Shown: positions 30,992 through 40,137 of the stretch, piece after piece
Position numbering within the stretch: position 1 is the first letter of the stretch
Layout of the letters: every line of letters begins with the position of its first letter
Assembly: GCA_018669005.1 (NCBI GenBank)
Contig: JABJAL010000112.1
Coordinates: forward strand, 1 to 52,214
Reading direction: 5' to 3'
Origin: Nitrospinaceae bacterium
GTDB taxonomy: Bacteria; UBA8248
Length of the DNA stretch: 52,214 bases
The notes under the pieces: model-generated
Databases searched by the model: none
Seen by the model: only the letters and a program-made list of their open reading frames with translations
What the model was told of the DNA's origin: nothing
Made by a program: the position numbers and the translations under genes

Positions 30992-32103
30992 GACATCTCC
31001 AAGGCAGCGGCTATGGTTTCAGCCCGCCGAGTAAGTTGGTTGTCTAGTGCCTCAATTGCAGGTTCGGGGCACCAGCCAGCTTCAATAAATTCATCATAGA
31101 TCGGCATGCGTGGTCGTAGCGACATGCCTTTTTTGGCCAATTGATCGCTTAGGGCGGCGAGCTTTGGCCATGGGCGGTCGGGGTTAATGTAGTCGGGCTC
31201 AGGGGCGATTCCGCCGATGTCATCCGCACCGGCTTCAAGGAGCGCAGAAAGATCGTCCACCAGGTTCGGGGGAATCTGCACATGAACGCCTGGCATGAGT
31301 CTGTGCACCTCGGAAATTAAAGTGGCGATTTCCTCGTCTGTCGGTCTCATCCAACTGGCCATCGGAGTTTCTGCTTGAGGGTTGAGCGGCTGGAGGATAA
31401 TTTCCTGTACATGGCCGTGGCGCGAATGGATTTCGGCAATGGACTCAAGGGCCTGAATGCGCTCCTCAGGGCGTTCTCCGATACCAACAAGAATGCCTGT
31501 GGTGAAGGCAATGCCGAGGCGCCCGGCAGCCTCAAGGCTGGCAAGGCGTAGTTCAGGCATTTTAGTCGGGGCGGCGCGATGGGCGATGCGAGTTGCCTCG
31601 GAACTCACGGTTTCGACCATCATGCCCATGCTCACGTTGTAGGGTTTGAGTAATTCAAGCTCCCATTCCTCAAGGGTGCCAATATTGGTGTGAGGAAGTA
31701 GACCCATGTTTAGATACCGCCGACATATTTCGGCGGTATAGGCGGCGTAGGAGTCAAATCCCCAGCCCGCGAGCTGGTCGCGAAGCCCACGGTGGCGGTC
31801 GATACCCTCGCCAGTCATTATCAGCGCCTCAACAGCCCCTTCCTCAATTGCCGCCCGTCCGACGCGCTCGCACTCATCTAGCGGCATCATGATTGGTGCA
31901 TCGCTTCTGAAACTACAGTAGCCGCAGCGATTCACGCACCACAGTGTGGTCGCCAGCGTGAAATTAGCAGAATACGTGATGACTCTCTGGGTCAATTTAT
32001 GCCCCCATCGGAAAGGCTGATGAAAACTTCTTTGACCAGATACTATCTGGTTAGAGACCAGGACGGAAGCTAGGGGTCGATTAGATTTCTGGCTGGGAAT
32101 CAA
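30988..32103 (-). CDS. cofG: FO synthase subunit 1 (radical SAM)
   Basis: The 371-residue radical SAM enzyme completes the deazaflavin ring of FO together with CofH. The cluster motif is CVNRCGYCSFR (about residues 56-63). Further marks are EALIMTGEGIDRHRGLRDQL, LLPHTNIGTLEEWELELLKP, SMGMMVETVSSEATRIAHR, EIILQPLNPQAETPMA and ADDIGGIAPEPDYINPD. The start appears to be TTG 32103 and the exact start is uncertain. It is the first gene of the cofG-cofH-frhB-nitroreductase-cofD-cofC-cofE run on the minus strand. Confidence 0.92.
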   Translation of the reverse strand: MIPSQKSNRPLASVLVSNQIVSGQRSFHQPFRWGHKLTQRVITYSANFTLATTLWCVNRCGYCSFRSDAPIMMPLDECERVGRAAIEEGAVEALIMTGEGIDRHRGLRDQLAGWGFDSYAAYTAEICRRYLNMGLLPHTNIGTLEEWELELLKPYNVSMGMMVETVSSEATRIAHRAAPTKMPELRLASLEAAGRLGIAFTTGILVGIGERPEERIQALESIAEIHSRHGHVQEIILQPLNPQAETPMASWMRPTDEEIATLISEVHRLMPGVHVQIPPNLVDDLSALLEAGADDIGGIAPEPDYINPDRPWPKLAALSDQLAKKGMSLRPRMPIYDEFIEAGWCPEPAIEALDNQLTRRAETIAAALEMS

Positions 32104-32172
32104 GTCTGTCGCCCTTGAAGGGAGTTGTATTCAGGCTGGATAAGCGAAAAGGAAAGGTGGTGGATAAATAGA

Positions 32173-33363
32173 TTAAATCACATTTTTATCCCGGAGTTCC
32201 GTTATTTTTGAGTCGGAATGGCCGAGAAGGCCCCCCAGAATTTCGTCGGTGTGCTCGCCAAGGAGGGGGGGAGGGAGTTTTGCCTCTCCCGGGGTATCCG
32301 AAAGTTTAACGGGAATTCCCATCATCTTGAGGGTCCCTGTTGTGGCGTGCTCCATTTCGATGACCATCTCGCGGTGTAGCACCTGCGGGTCCGAGGCGAC
32401 CTCTCCAACATTTTTTACCGGTCCGCAAGGAACACCACCTTTTGAGATGGCTTCAGCCCATTGGGCTCGGGTTTTACTTTTCATGGTTTCATCAAGGATA
32501 GCCTCAAGCTCATCGCGTCCCTTCACTCGATCGTCATTTATTTTCCATTTTGGGTCATCGGCAAGATCGGCCCGACCGATTGCCCGCGCAAAACGATCCC
32601 AGAGGCTATCGTTTGCGGCGGCTACGATGAGGGTGCCGTCTGAGCATTGAAAGTCCCGGTAGGGGCAGATGCTCGGGTGGCGGTTTCCCATTTTACCTGG
32701 GGGCACGCCTGTCCCAAAAAAATTGCCGGCAGCGTGGCTCATTAGCGCTGCTTGGCCGTCTTGAATCGCCATGTCGATGTACTGGCCGCGACCCGTTTTT
32801 TCGCGGGCGATGATGGCAAGGAGTATCCCTTGGATGGAAAACAGGGCGGTGGTGAGATCGGCGATGGCGATTCCGGTTTTGACCGAGCCGCCTTCCTGCT
32901 CACCGGTGATGCTCATCAGGCCACCCTCGGCTTGAAGAAGGATGTCATATGCAGGGCGTTCCCGGTTAGGGCCCGTCTGTCCGTAACCCGAAACGGAGGC
33001 ATAGATGAGCCTCGGATTGATGGCGCTACATGTATCCCAACCGAATCCCAGGCGCTCGATTGTGCCGGGGCGAAAATTTTGAATGAGAATATCGGATTTT
33101 TCGATCAGTTGGCGGACGATCTCTTTTCCCTCCTCGGCTTTGAGGTCGAGAGTGAGACTTTTCTTATTACGATTGACGGACTGGAAATAGGTGCTCTCGC
33201 CACCGTCATAGAAAGGTGGCCAGCCCCGCGTGTCGTCTCCGCCCTCGGGGTGTTCAACCTTGATGATTTCGGCACCCATGTCACCAAGCATCATGGTGCA
33301 AAATGGGCCTGCGAGAACGCGGGAGAGGTCGAGAACTCTAAGTCCTTCGAGTGGAGAGGTCAT
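32173..33363 (-). CDS. Family III CoA-transferase (CaiB/BaiF)
   Basis: The 396-residue protein moves CoA between carboxylic acids. It has LEGLRVLDLSRVLAGPFCTM, LGDMGAEIIKVEHPEGGD, NRNKKSLTLDLKAEEGKEIV and ILIQNFRPGTIERLGFGWD, with the catalytic aspartate in MAIQDGQAALMS. VPCGPVKNVGEVASDPQVLH and LPPPLLGEHTDEILG close the family pattern. It lies 69 bases upstream of cofG on the same strand and 47 bases after aroE. The substrate cannot be told. Confidence 0.9.
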   Translation of the reverse strand: MTSPLEGLRVLDLSRVLAGPFCTMMLGDMGAEIIKVEHPEGGDDTRGWPPFYDGGESTYFQSVNRNKKSLTLDLKAEEGKEIVRQLIEKSDILIQNFRPGTIERLGFGWDTCSAINPRLIYASVSGYGQTGPNRERPAYDILLQAEGGLMSITGEQEGGSVKTGIAIADLTTALFSIQGILLAIIAREKTGRGQYIDMAIQDGQAALMSHAAGNFFGTGVPPGKMGNRHPSICPYRDFQCSDGTLIVAAANDSLWDRFARAIGRADLADDPKWKINDDRVKGRDELEAILDETMKSKTRAQWAEAISKGGVPCGPVKNVGEVASDPQVLHREMVIEMEHATTGTLKMMGIPVKLSDTPGEAKLPPPLLGEHTDEILGGLLGHSDSKITELRDKNVI

Positions 33364-33410
33364 GGCAATGGTCCTTATTTAACAAGAAAGAATTATCTCG
33401 TGCGATGGTT

Positions 33411-34274
33411 TTAGACGGCGCCAAGCGCCTCAAGCACTTTGTTTCGAATTAGATCCGTGGGCATTTTGGTGCCGGTCCAGAGCTCCCACGCGGCGGCGCC
33501 CTGATTGACGAACCATCCGACCCCGCTCACCGTTCGTGCCCCTCGGCTTTTTGCCCCTTTTAAAAAAGTCGTGTCCACGGGATTGTAGACGGCATCCGTG
33601 CAGATTGCCCCTTCAGGAATAGATTTTGTGTCAAGCGGGGTGGCCGCCTCCTGGGCCGGGTCGCCCTTCATCCCTTGGCTCGTTGTGTTGACGATGATTT
33701 CGTAATCCGCCGCTGCAGAGGAGATGTCATCGAGACCGCCGCTAGATGTCCTGGCGCCCGGAATTTTTTTCTCGATAAATTGCGCAAGAGCACCAGCTTT
33801 CTCCACTGTTCGATTTCGTATTTCGATGTGTGCGGCACCGCTTTGTGCAAGTTTTATCGCTACAGCTCTTGCCGCCCCACCAGCTCCGATGATCATGCAG
33901 CGCTTGTCCTTGGGTGTTTCTCCAGTCTCCTCCTCAAGCGAGCGAAGCCATCCTATGCCGTCGGTATTGTGGCCCATCGTTTTTCCGTCGGTGCCGAATG
34001 TGACAACATTGACCGCGCCCATTATCCGGGCATCCTCGCTGAGCTCGTCAACGAGATCGTGTATGGCGAGTTTGTGGGGAATTGTGATGCAGAGGCCGCC
34101 GAATCCCATTGCCAGTGAGCCTCGGAAAGCCGCCTCGATATTTTCAGGCCGCACCTCAAAGGCGAGGAAATGGTAAGGGAGTCCTAGTGCTTCGGCGGCG
34201 GCGTTGTGCATGGTCGGTGACATGGTATGGCCAAGTGGGTAGCCGAAGATCGCGAGCGTTTTTTCCAGGGCCAA
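33411..34274 (-). CDS. aroE: Shikimate dehydrogenase
   Basis: The 287-residue enzyme reduces 3-dehydroshikimate with NADPH in aromatic amino acid synthesis. It shows FGYPLGHTMSPTMHNAAAEA, then LCITIPHKLAIHDLVDEL with the catalytic lysine, a NAD(P)-binding IIGAGGAARAVAIKLAQSG and IVNTTSQGMKG. The start is TTG with GGAGTAA upstream. No other shikimate gene is nearby. QdiB/YdiB-type activity on quinate cannot be excluded. Confidence 0.92.
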   Translation of the reverse strand: MALEKTLAIFGYPLGHTMSPTMHNAAAEALGLPYHFLAFEVRPENIEAAFRGSLAMGFGGLCITIPHKLAIHDLVDELSEDARIMGAVNVVTFGTDGKTMGHNTDGIGWLRSLEEETGETPKDKRCMIIGAGGAARAVAIKLAQSGAAHIEIRNRTVEKAGALAQFIEKKIPGARTSSGGLDDISSAAADYEIIVNTTSQGMKGDPAQEAATPLDTKSIPEGAICTDAVYNPVDTTFLKGAKSRGARTVSGVGWFVNQGAAAWELWTGTKMPTDLIRNKVLEALGAV

Positions 34275-34410
34275 CGGATTACTCCTTTATCGAAGTCGAA
34301 TCATCCGGATGTTGCGCCTTTTGCGCTCCGGGAAGATAGGTTAGATTACGGTGGAGAACAACGTTCTGCAACACATCTGTCGAATTTTCTTTTATACAAG
34401 GAGAACTACC

Positions 34411-35538
34411 ATGGCTACCGTCCAGGCCGCTACCATGATCCAGCCGGGAGAGATCGCCCTTCGTGAATACCCGAAGCCCGAGGTGGCCGATGATGCCCTT
34501 TTGCTGAAAGTTTCGGCGGTCGGTGTCTGTGGCTCGGACAAACACATGTTTGCCGGAAAGATGAACCTGGACTGGCCCGTAATTCCGGGGCACGAATTCA
34601 GCGGTATTGTCGAGTCCATTGGCCCTCGGGCGAATGATTCGATGAAGGTTGTGGGAGGTCCTCTTAAAGAAGGCGATGCCGTGACGGTTGTTCCGGGAAC
34701 CCAGGCCTGTGGTAAGTGCTGGTATTGTATCCACGTTCCTCATCGCCCGCAGCTTTGCCCGAATCGCAGCGTATTCGGGTTTCGGTCCTCTGCGGAGTCG
34801 CCCCATCTGTTCGGGGCATTTTCTGAATATGTCTATGTTCCGGGTGATGCGTTTGTTCTCAAACTCCCGAATGGACTCTCTCTTGAGCGTGCTGCGATGA
34901 CCGAGCCGCTTGCGGTGGCCCAGCGAGCGGTTAGCCGAGCCCTTTCCCCCGGTGTTCCATATGCAGGCGAGGGATTCGGCGCGGGCTCTCGTTGTGCGGT
35001 GATGGGTGTGGGGCCAATTGGTTTGTTTGTCGTCGCCTCGCTCAGAAACATGGGGGCGGGGGAGATCATTGCCCTTGATTTATCAGATGCACGCCTTGAG
35101 TTTTCTAGAAAATTGGGTGCTACCCGTACGGTGAATCTCTCGAAACTCTCCCGAGAGGAGCGAAAGGAGCAGGTTCTCTCCTGGACAGATGGAGTGGGTC
35201 CCGATGTGGTGCTCGAGGCTGCGGGCGTCCCAGCGGCTTTTGAGGAGGGTCTTGATCTGGTTCGCCGGGGTGGGAAACTCGTCGAGGTCGGACACTATGG
35301 CGATCCGGGCGGAGTCGAAATTCGGCCTCATCAGATTTGTAATAAAGATGTAGACATCTTTGGCTCCTGGGCCTATCCCCAGGTCCAGTTCGAGACGGTG
35401 CTCGATATGCTGTCGAGAACCACACTCCCCATCGATGACATTGTTACGCACCGGATGCCGCTTTCTCAGGTACAGGCGGGCATCGAAATCACCGGTACGG
35501 GAGATTGCCTCAAAGTCATACTTACCCCCGACAAATAA
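34411..35538 (+). CDS. Zinc-dependent alcohol/polyol dehydrogenase
   Basis: The 375-residue MDR-family enzyme has SAVGVCGSDKHMFAGKMNLD with the catalytic zinc cysteine, PVIPGHEFSGIVESIGPRA and structural-zinc cysteines in GTQACGKCWYCIHVPHRPQLC. A Rossmann motif lies at AVMGVGPIGLFVVASLRNMG. It resembles threonine/sorbitol-type dehydrogenases that oxidise secondary alcohols with NAD. ATG 34411 is preferred because AAGGAG precedes it; the frame is open 20 codons further. It diverges from aroE. Confidence 0.88.
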   Translation: MATVQAATMIQPGEIALREYPKPEVADDALLLKVSAVGVCGSDKHMFAGKMNLDWPVIPGHEFSGIVESIGPRANDSMKVVGGPLKEGDAVTVVPGTQACGKCWYCIHVPHRPQLCPNRSVFGFRSSAESPHLFGAFSEYVYVPGDAFVLKLPNGLSLERAAMTEPLAVAQRAVSRALSPGVPYAGEGFGAGSRCAVMGVGPIGLFVVASLRNMGAGEIIALDLSDARLEFSRKLGATRTVNLSKLSREERKEQVLSWTDGVGPDVVLEAAGVPAAFEEGLDLVRRGGKLVEVGHYGDPGGVEIRPHQICNKDVDIFGSWAYPQVQFETVLDMLSRTTLPIDDIVTHRMPLSQVQAGIEITGTGDCLKVILTPDK

Positions 35539-35644
35539 CGCTTTAAATGGCGGAATACCTTATTTTATAGCCTTTATAGGGCACAAGATATGCATTCTTT
35601 TCTGATATAGGCCCTCCCTTCCTATATTTTTGAGGGGTGATGCC

Positions 35645-36103
35645 ATGAAACGTTTCGAACCAAAAAAAATTCTTGCCCCAGTCGATTTCTCCCAATTCAG
35701 TATCGAGGCTCTTAAGACGGCTCTGGAAATTTCCGAAATTCGGGGTGCAAGGGTTACGGCGCTACACGTATCCGAGGAGCCTTCCTTTCCAGACACGTAT
35801 GGCCAGGAGTCCGTTGTCCATGCGAACTGGCAGGCTTTAAGAGAAGAGAAATACCAAGAGTCCGAAAAAGAGTTGGAGGCGCTTGTGGCCGTAGCTGAGG
35901 CGGATCAACAGGTGGAGCGACAAACCCTCATGGGCGATTCGAGCAATGAAATTGTGCGTATGGCGAAAGAGGGTGACTACGATCTGATTGTGATGTCCAC
36001 CCACGGACGAACAGGTTTGAGCCGCCTTCTCATGGGCAGTGTAGCTGAGCGTGTAATTCGTCACGCGCCATGTCCGGTTTTTGTCATTAGAGGGAACTCT
36101 TAG
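35645..36103 (+). CDS. Universal stress protein (UspA family)
   Basis: The 152-residue protein begins KILAPVDFSQFSIEALKTAL, as UspA proteins do. It ends with the ATP-binding pattern STHGRTGLSRLLMGSVAERV and APCPVFVI. Such proteins bind ATP and raise tolerance of stress by unknown means. ATG 35645 is used; a TTG five codons upstream is possible. A 258-base gap separates it from the tandem structured element. Confidence 0.93.
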   Translation: MKRFEPKKILAPVDFSQFSIEALKTALEISEIRGARVTALHVSEEPSFPDTYGQESVVHANWQALREEKYQESEKELEALVAVAEADQQVERQTLMGDSSNEIVRMAKEGDYDLIVMSTHGRTGLSRLLMGSVAERVIRHAPCPVFVIRGNS

Positions 36104-36359
36104 TCGCAGGTGACTGATTTTGGTGTGGTGTTTGCTCGGGTGGATACCTATTGATTGGGACATTGTGTCCTGACAGGTCTGCCATAATGAGACGTTGTTG
36201 CTCTTGCCGCTTTTTAGATATGAAGAGGGGAAAAGTAACACGTTGAAATAAAAAGACTTATGGATAGATGATGGTTTGGAATTTGTGTTGGGAATTGGCT
36301 CAAGATTTGCAATTTATTTGGAAGAGGGAACTAAAAGGCTATTTTTAAAGGGAGGATTT

Positions 36360-36439
36360 TTGACGGACGATGTGTTGAGCGGGCTACTGGAAACGGTGCC
36401 TGAGGGAGGGCCGACCCATCTTGATGCATCGTCCGTCAA
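36360..36439. ncRNA. 80-nt structured element, unit 1 of a tandem pair
   Basis: The arms 36360-36372 and 36427-36439 pair perfectly over 13 bp. Pairing continues inward through G-T and A-T pairs to 36379/36420. Inside lies a hairpin (about 36380-36402) with a GAAA tetraloop at 36390-36393 and a possible GGG/CCC mini-stem (GGGCCGACCC). Unit 2 has the same length and 84% identity. Substitutions in the long stem keep pairing: A-T to G-C at two places, G-C to A-T at one, and T-G to T-A at one. This indicates selection on structure in RNA, or a palindromic DNA repeat. Strand and function are unknown. Confidence 0.7.
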
Positions 36440-36452
36440 TAAAATTTTAAGG

Positions 36453-36472
36453 TCCGGCAGCAACAGGCCGGA
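36453..36472. other. Spacer hairpin between the tandem elements
   Basis: TCCGGC (36453-36458) pairs with GCCGGA (36467-36472) around an 8-nt loop. A follows and no T run is present. It could insulate the two 80-nt units from each other. Confidence 0.55.
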
Positions 36473-36481
36473 AAAAAGATT

Positions 36482-36561
36482 TTGGCGGACGGTATGTTGA
36501 GCGGGCTGCTGGAGATGGTGCCTACGGGAGGGCCGACCCAGCTTAATGTACCGTCCGCCAA
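36482..36561. ncRNA. 80-nt structured element, unit 2 of a tandem pair
   Basis: The arms 36481-36494 and 36549-36562 pair perfectly over 14 bp. The inner hairpin carries a GAGA tetraloop at 36512-36515, also of the GNRA class. The interior GTTGAGCGGGCT and GGGAGGGCCGACCCA stretches are the same as in unit 1. The next gene start, ATG 37028, is 466 bases downstream. Confidence 0.7.
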
Positions 36562-36562
36562 A

Positions 36563-37027
36563 TTATTTTAAGAAAAGGTCAAATTATTAATCGCTGGTTT
36601 TACGTCTCCTCGTTAGGCTACCACCTCACCGAATGGTTATTCATTTCTTGACTGACCTCTCCATCGTATTTTTCTTGCCGTTCTAATGTGAAAATTGACT
36701 TTTGAATGCCGCGAGGATTTGTGTCGGTACACGTGAGGTGAGTGGTGTAATTGCTCATTTGCGGTTTCGTAGCGTCAGGGATCAAACTATAATAAGGATA
36801 TTCTTTTCCATTTAATTAAATGGGTTGGATCGATTGTCACCAACCAAGGAGAAGGTGTGCTCGAACTCCAGCCGAGCGATGAGTCAATGGGATTTGTTGC
36901 AGATTGAGGCGAGATTTTAATATTGGAAAGGTCTCACTCCCTGCCGCATCAAGCGCACTTGGAATCGTTTAAATGGTAAGCTGATATATATATCCGCAAT
37001 CTGGTTTTTTCTCAAAGGAGATTCTAA
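36563..37027. other. 465-bp AT-rich intergenic stretch before the alpha/beta hydrolase
   Basis: No gene is supported. It is AT-rich, with a TATAAT at about 36788-36793 lacking a well-placed -35 partner. A CAAAGGAG ribosome site (about 37013-37020) precedes ATG 37028. It may be the 5' leader and promoter of the hydrolase gene. Confidence 0.45.
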
Positions 37028-38206
37028 ATGGCCGTCAATGCAAAGCGTAAAAGAGAGTGGTTCACCGCGTTTCCCAAAGACTACCGCTGGTCGTTTATCA
37101 CTTCGATCAGCCTTCAGCGTGTGTCGGGTGGGGCTGCCAACACTTCAGAGATTTTCGAAATTTGCCGACGCCTCAAGGGAAAAGATGGCGACGATAAAGC
37201 CTGGGTGCGCGAATGGACGCGGATGGGCGACCGCCTTCGGGAGATGGGCCAAGCTGCCCAGCGAAAGAAAAATCTCTATAGCGCGGCCGATTTCTATAAT
37301 CGGGCCTGTAATTACTATCAGGCGGCGGATCGCTTCATGTTTCCCAAAAACGCAAAATCAAAAGCGCTCTATCGGAAGTCTATCGATTGTTTTCACCGCT
37401 ACGTCACACTGACCGATAGCCCGCGCACAGAAATCGTTGAAATTCCCTTCGAGGGCAAAAAGAAGCTGCCCGCCTACTTCGTCCATGCCCAGAACACAAA
37501 AAAGGCCAAGCCACCTGTCGTCGTTCAGTACACAGGCTTTGACGGAACAAAAGAAGGTGGTTTCTCGATGGCGACGCTTGAGTTGGTTCGGCGCGGGATG
37601 AGCGTTGTTGTTCCTGACACTCCGGGGGTGGGCGAGGCTATTCGTTTCAGGGGAATCTACCTCCGGCATGACTACGAAGTCGCCGGGACCGCGATCCTCA
37701 ATTGGCTGGAGAAGCGAAAGGATGTGAATGCCAAAAAGGCCGCCATCTTCGCCTCAAGCCTCGGCGGTTACTATGCTCCGCGCACGGCTTCGATGGAGAA
37801 GCGCTTCAAAGCCTGCATCGCTTGGGGGGCGCAGTGGGACTATCACGAAATCTGGAAGCGGCGCATCGAGGCAGCCTACAAGATTCAGCTTCCCTCCCCG
37901 GGGGCGCACTTAGCCTGGAGCTTCAATACTAAAACATCCGAGGAGGCTCTCAAAAAACTCGAAGGGTTCCGTCTCGATGGTGTGGTGCAAAAGATGAAGT
38001 GCCCGTTCTTGATTGTCCACGGGGACGACGACCAGCAAATTCCCTTGGTCGATGCGAAAAAGCTTTTAAAGGCGGCGGGCTCAAAAGACAAGACGCTGCG
38101 CGTCTACTCTGGTCCCGAAGGCGGGGCGCAACACTGCCATATGGACTACATTCAGCCCGTCATTTCCTATATGGCCGACTGGACTGCCGAGAAGCTCGGG
38201 GCCTAG
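37028..38206 (+). CDS. Alpha/beta hydrolase, FrsA / dihydropseudooxynicotine hydrolase-like
   Basis: The 392-residue protein has a helical N-terminal cap (residues 1-130) and an alpha/beta hydrolase core. The nucleophile elbow is FASSLGGYYAPR with serine, the acid is probably in IVHGDDDQQIPLVDAKKLL, and the histidine in GGAQHCHMDY. This layout matches the family of 2,6-dihydropseudooxynicotine hydrolase and related C-C or ester hydrolases. The substrate is unknown. The stop codon TAG overlaps the stop of the convergent M20 gene. The tandem 80-nt element lies upstream and might control it. Confidence 0.85.
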   Translation: MAVNAKRKREWFTAFPKDYRWSFITSISLQRVSGGAANTSEIFEICRRLKGKDGDDKAWVREWTRMGDRLREMGQAAQRKKNLYSAADFYNRACNYYQAADRFMFPKNAKSKALYRKSIDCFHRYVTLTDSPRTEIVEIPFEGKKKLPAYFVHAQNTKKAKPPVVVQYTGFDGTKEGGFSMATLELVRRGMSVVVPDTPGVGEAIRFRGIYLRHDYEVAGTAILNWLEKRKDVNAKKAAIFASSLGGYYAPRTASMEKRFKACIAWGAQWDYHEIWKRRIEAAYKIQLPSPGAHLAWSFNTKTSEEALKKLEGFRLDGVVQKMKCPFLIVHGDDDQQIPLVDAKKLLKAAGSKDKTLRVYSGPEGGAQHCHMDYIQPVISYMADWTAEKLGA

Positions 38207-39525
38207 CGCACCCCAAGCGGGTTGGGTTTCTGGCCCGCAGGGATGAGTGGGTCATAGGTGAAGTTGCGGGTCTTCTCCTCGAATTCCGCCCGTACTTCCT
38301 TCATTAAGTCCTTGTCGATGATTAGATCTAGGGCCGAGGCGGCCATTGCCTTGGCGGCGGTGATCATGCCCTTCTCGCCGATTTCCATGCCGTATTGCTG
38401 GGTGGCGAGCCAGCTGTGGCCTGGTGTCCCCGGTGCGTGACAGGCAGTGTAGAGATTACCTAGAGGTGCCAGCCAACTCACGTTGCCGCGCTCGTTGCTG
38501 GGACGGGTGTGCTCGGGGTTGAGGGGAAGAATCTCCTCTGATAGCGGCTCCTCAAAGCCCAGGCTTTTAGCGAAGGCGCGCTCTTCGTCTGTTATGGTTG
38601 GCGCGCCGATGGCCTCAAGGTTGAGTTGAACACAGTTCGACATTGCGAGATTAGGCAAGGTTTCATAGACGGCGGTTAGTAGGGTTTCCTTCATCTCGGT
38701 TCCAGAGGCCAGTGCTCCCGCCCGGGCGCAATTGCGCACCCGCTCGCTCAATTCGCCGACGATGGTCCGCTTCGGTGCCCGCACGTAGTACCAAACCCGA
38801 CCATAGGAGGGCACTACGTTCGGGGCGACACCGCCGTCCATGATGACGTAGTGTATTCGTGCCTCCTCGATCATGTGCTCGCGCATCATGTTGACGCCGT
38901 AATTCATGATCTCGATGCCGTCGAGGGCGCTCCGACCATTCCAGGGGTCGCGAGCCGAATGGGCGCTCTCGCCAAAGAATTCAAACGCCATTGAATCCAT
39001 CGCGTTCGTCGAGCCGGCCCGTGTGTAGTTTCCCCAGTGCGGATGCCAAGTGAGTACTGCATCTAGGCCGTCGAAGGCGCCGTCCCGCGCCATGTAGACT
39101 TTTCCTTCTAGCGTTTCCTCGGCCGGGCAACCGTATACGACAACCTGGCCTGGTGTGTCAGAGTCACGCAGAGCGCGTGCGATGGCGATGCCCGCATAGG
39201 CACAGGCCGTTCCAAAAAGGTTGTGTCCACACCCGTGTCCTTGCGCATCATGGGTGGGGCCGCAATGGGGTAGTGCGTCGTACTCGCCGAGGATGCCGAT
39301 GACAGGTCCGCCTTTGCCCGACCGTGCGATGAAAGCAGTGGGCAGATCGCCCACCCCTCGCTGGACCGTGAAGCCATTTTGCTCAAGCAGGTCTTCCAAG
39401 AGCTCTGCGGACTGAAATTCCTCAAGTGCCACCTCGGCGAACTTCCATATCTCGCGGGAAATCTCCCGTGCCTCGCCGCTTTGCGAATCAATGTAGTTGA
39501 GTGCTTTTTGTTTGATCTCGTCCAT
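38203..39525 (-). CDS. M20-family amidohydrolase, AbgB-like
   Basis: The 440-residue protein fits the p-aminobenzoyl-glutamate hydrolase B / M20 aminoacylase pattern. It has metal-site motifs in IGILGEYDALPHCGPTHDAQ and GHGCGHNLFGTACAYAG, then VVYGCPAEETLEGKVYMARD, SAHSARDPWNGRSALDGIEI and a late TACHAPGTPGHSWL. It probably removes an acyl or aryl group from an amino acid amide using two metal ions. The last four bases are shared with the opposite gene. Confidence 0.9.
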   Translation of the reverse strand: MDEIKQKALNYIDSQSGEAREISREIWKFAEVALEEFQSAELLEDLLEQNGFTVQRGVGDLPTAFIARSGKGGPVIGILGEYDALPHCGPTHDAQGHGCGHNLFGTACAYAGIAIARALRDSDTPGQVVVYGCPAEETLEGKVYMARDGAFDGLDAVLTWHPHWGNYTRAGSTNAMDSMAFEFFGESAHSARDPWNGRSALDGIEIMNYGVNMMREHMIEEARIHYVIMDGGVAPNVVPSYGRVWYYVRAPKRTIVGELSERVRNCARAGALASGTEMKETLLTAVYETLPNLAMSNCVQLNLEAIGAPTITDEERAFAKSLGFEEPLSEEILPLNPEHTRPSNERGNVSWLAPLGNLYTACHAPGTPGHSWLATQQYGMEIGEKGMITAAKAMAASALDLIIDKDLMKEVRAEFEEKTRNFTYDPLIPAGQKPNPLGVR

Positions 39526-39557
39526 GGGACTTCCTCTAGTAGAGACAGGAGTTGTGG

Positions 39558-39998
39558 TTACACTGATGCCGGATCGATCCAGTTGAGTTCAAGTAGGTTT
39601 CCGTCCGGGTCTTTGAAAAAGACGAGCTTTCGTTCGGGAACACGCGAAGTAATTTCGCACTCAAGTTTTACGCCCTTGGCCTTGAGGTGGTCCACAGCTG
39701 CTTCCATGTCTTTTACCCAGAACGTTAGATAGCGAAAGCCCGCCAGTTTGTCGGCAAGAGGATCCGCTGCGGGTGGTGCCTCGTTCCACTCAAGAAGCTT
39801 GATGAGGATATCGCCGAACTTAAGGGCGTGGAGCTTACATGAGCCTGTACCGAAACCTACGCTAGAAATAAAATCGCCTGGGATATCGACGATTGCCACC
39901 TCTTCAAGGCCCAGAACATCAATATAAAAATTGCGCATGGCTTTGATGTCTCGTGTTGTAAGACCGATATCGACATTGCCCTTAGTTGTTTCAAACAT
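39558..39998 (-). CDS. VOC (glyoxalase-like) family protein
   Basis: The 146-residue protein has two beta-alpha-beta-beta-beta halves: VDIGLTTRDIKAMRNFYIDV and LGLEEVAIVDIPGDF, then GFRYLTFWVKDMEAAVDHLK and FFKDPDGNLLELNWIDP. Members bind a metal and act on small molecules or aromatic ring-cleavage substrates. The substrate is unknown. It is 32 bases downstream of the M20 gene start and co-directional, but its own start is at 39998. Unlike the VOC copy at 3365-3751, it is intact. Confidence 0.88.
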   Translation of the reverse strand: MFETTKGNVDIGLTTRDIKAMRNFYIDVLGLEEVAIVDIPGDFISSVGFGTGSCKLHALKFGDILIKLLEWNEAPPAADPLADKLAGFRYLTFWVKDMEAAVDHLKAKGVKLECEITSRVPERKLVFFKDPDGNLLELNWIDPASV

Positions 39999-40137
39999 GG
40001 CGCTTCTCCCCTCGTGAATATGAAATTAAATAGCCGAATTAAAGCCGTGGCTGAATTGTAAATGGGAAGAGAGGGGCACGCCACCACCGGAGGATGTGGA
40101 TGCCGAAATTGGTTTTTGTAGCGCCCGCGTACTTCCT

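Noticed and set aside
36453-36472. Spacer hairpin as a rho-independent terminator
   Set aside because: It is followed by A rather than T on the plus strand, and lacks a T run on the minus strand side.
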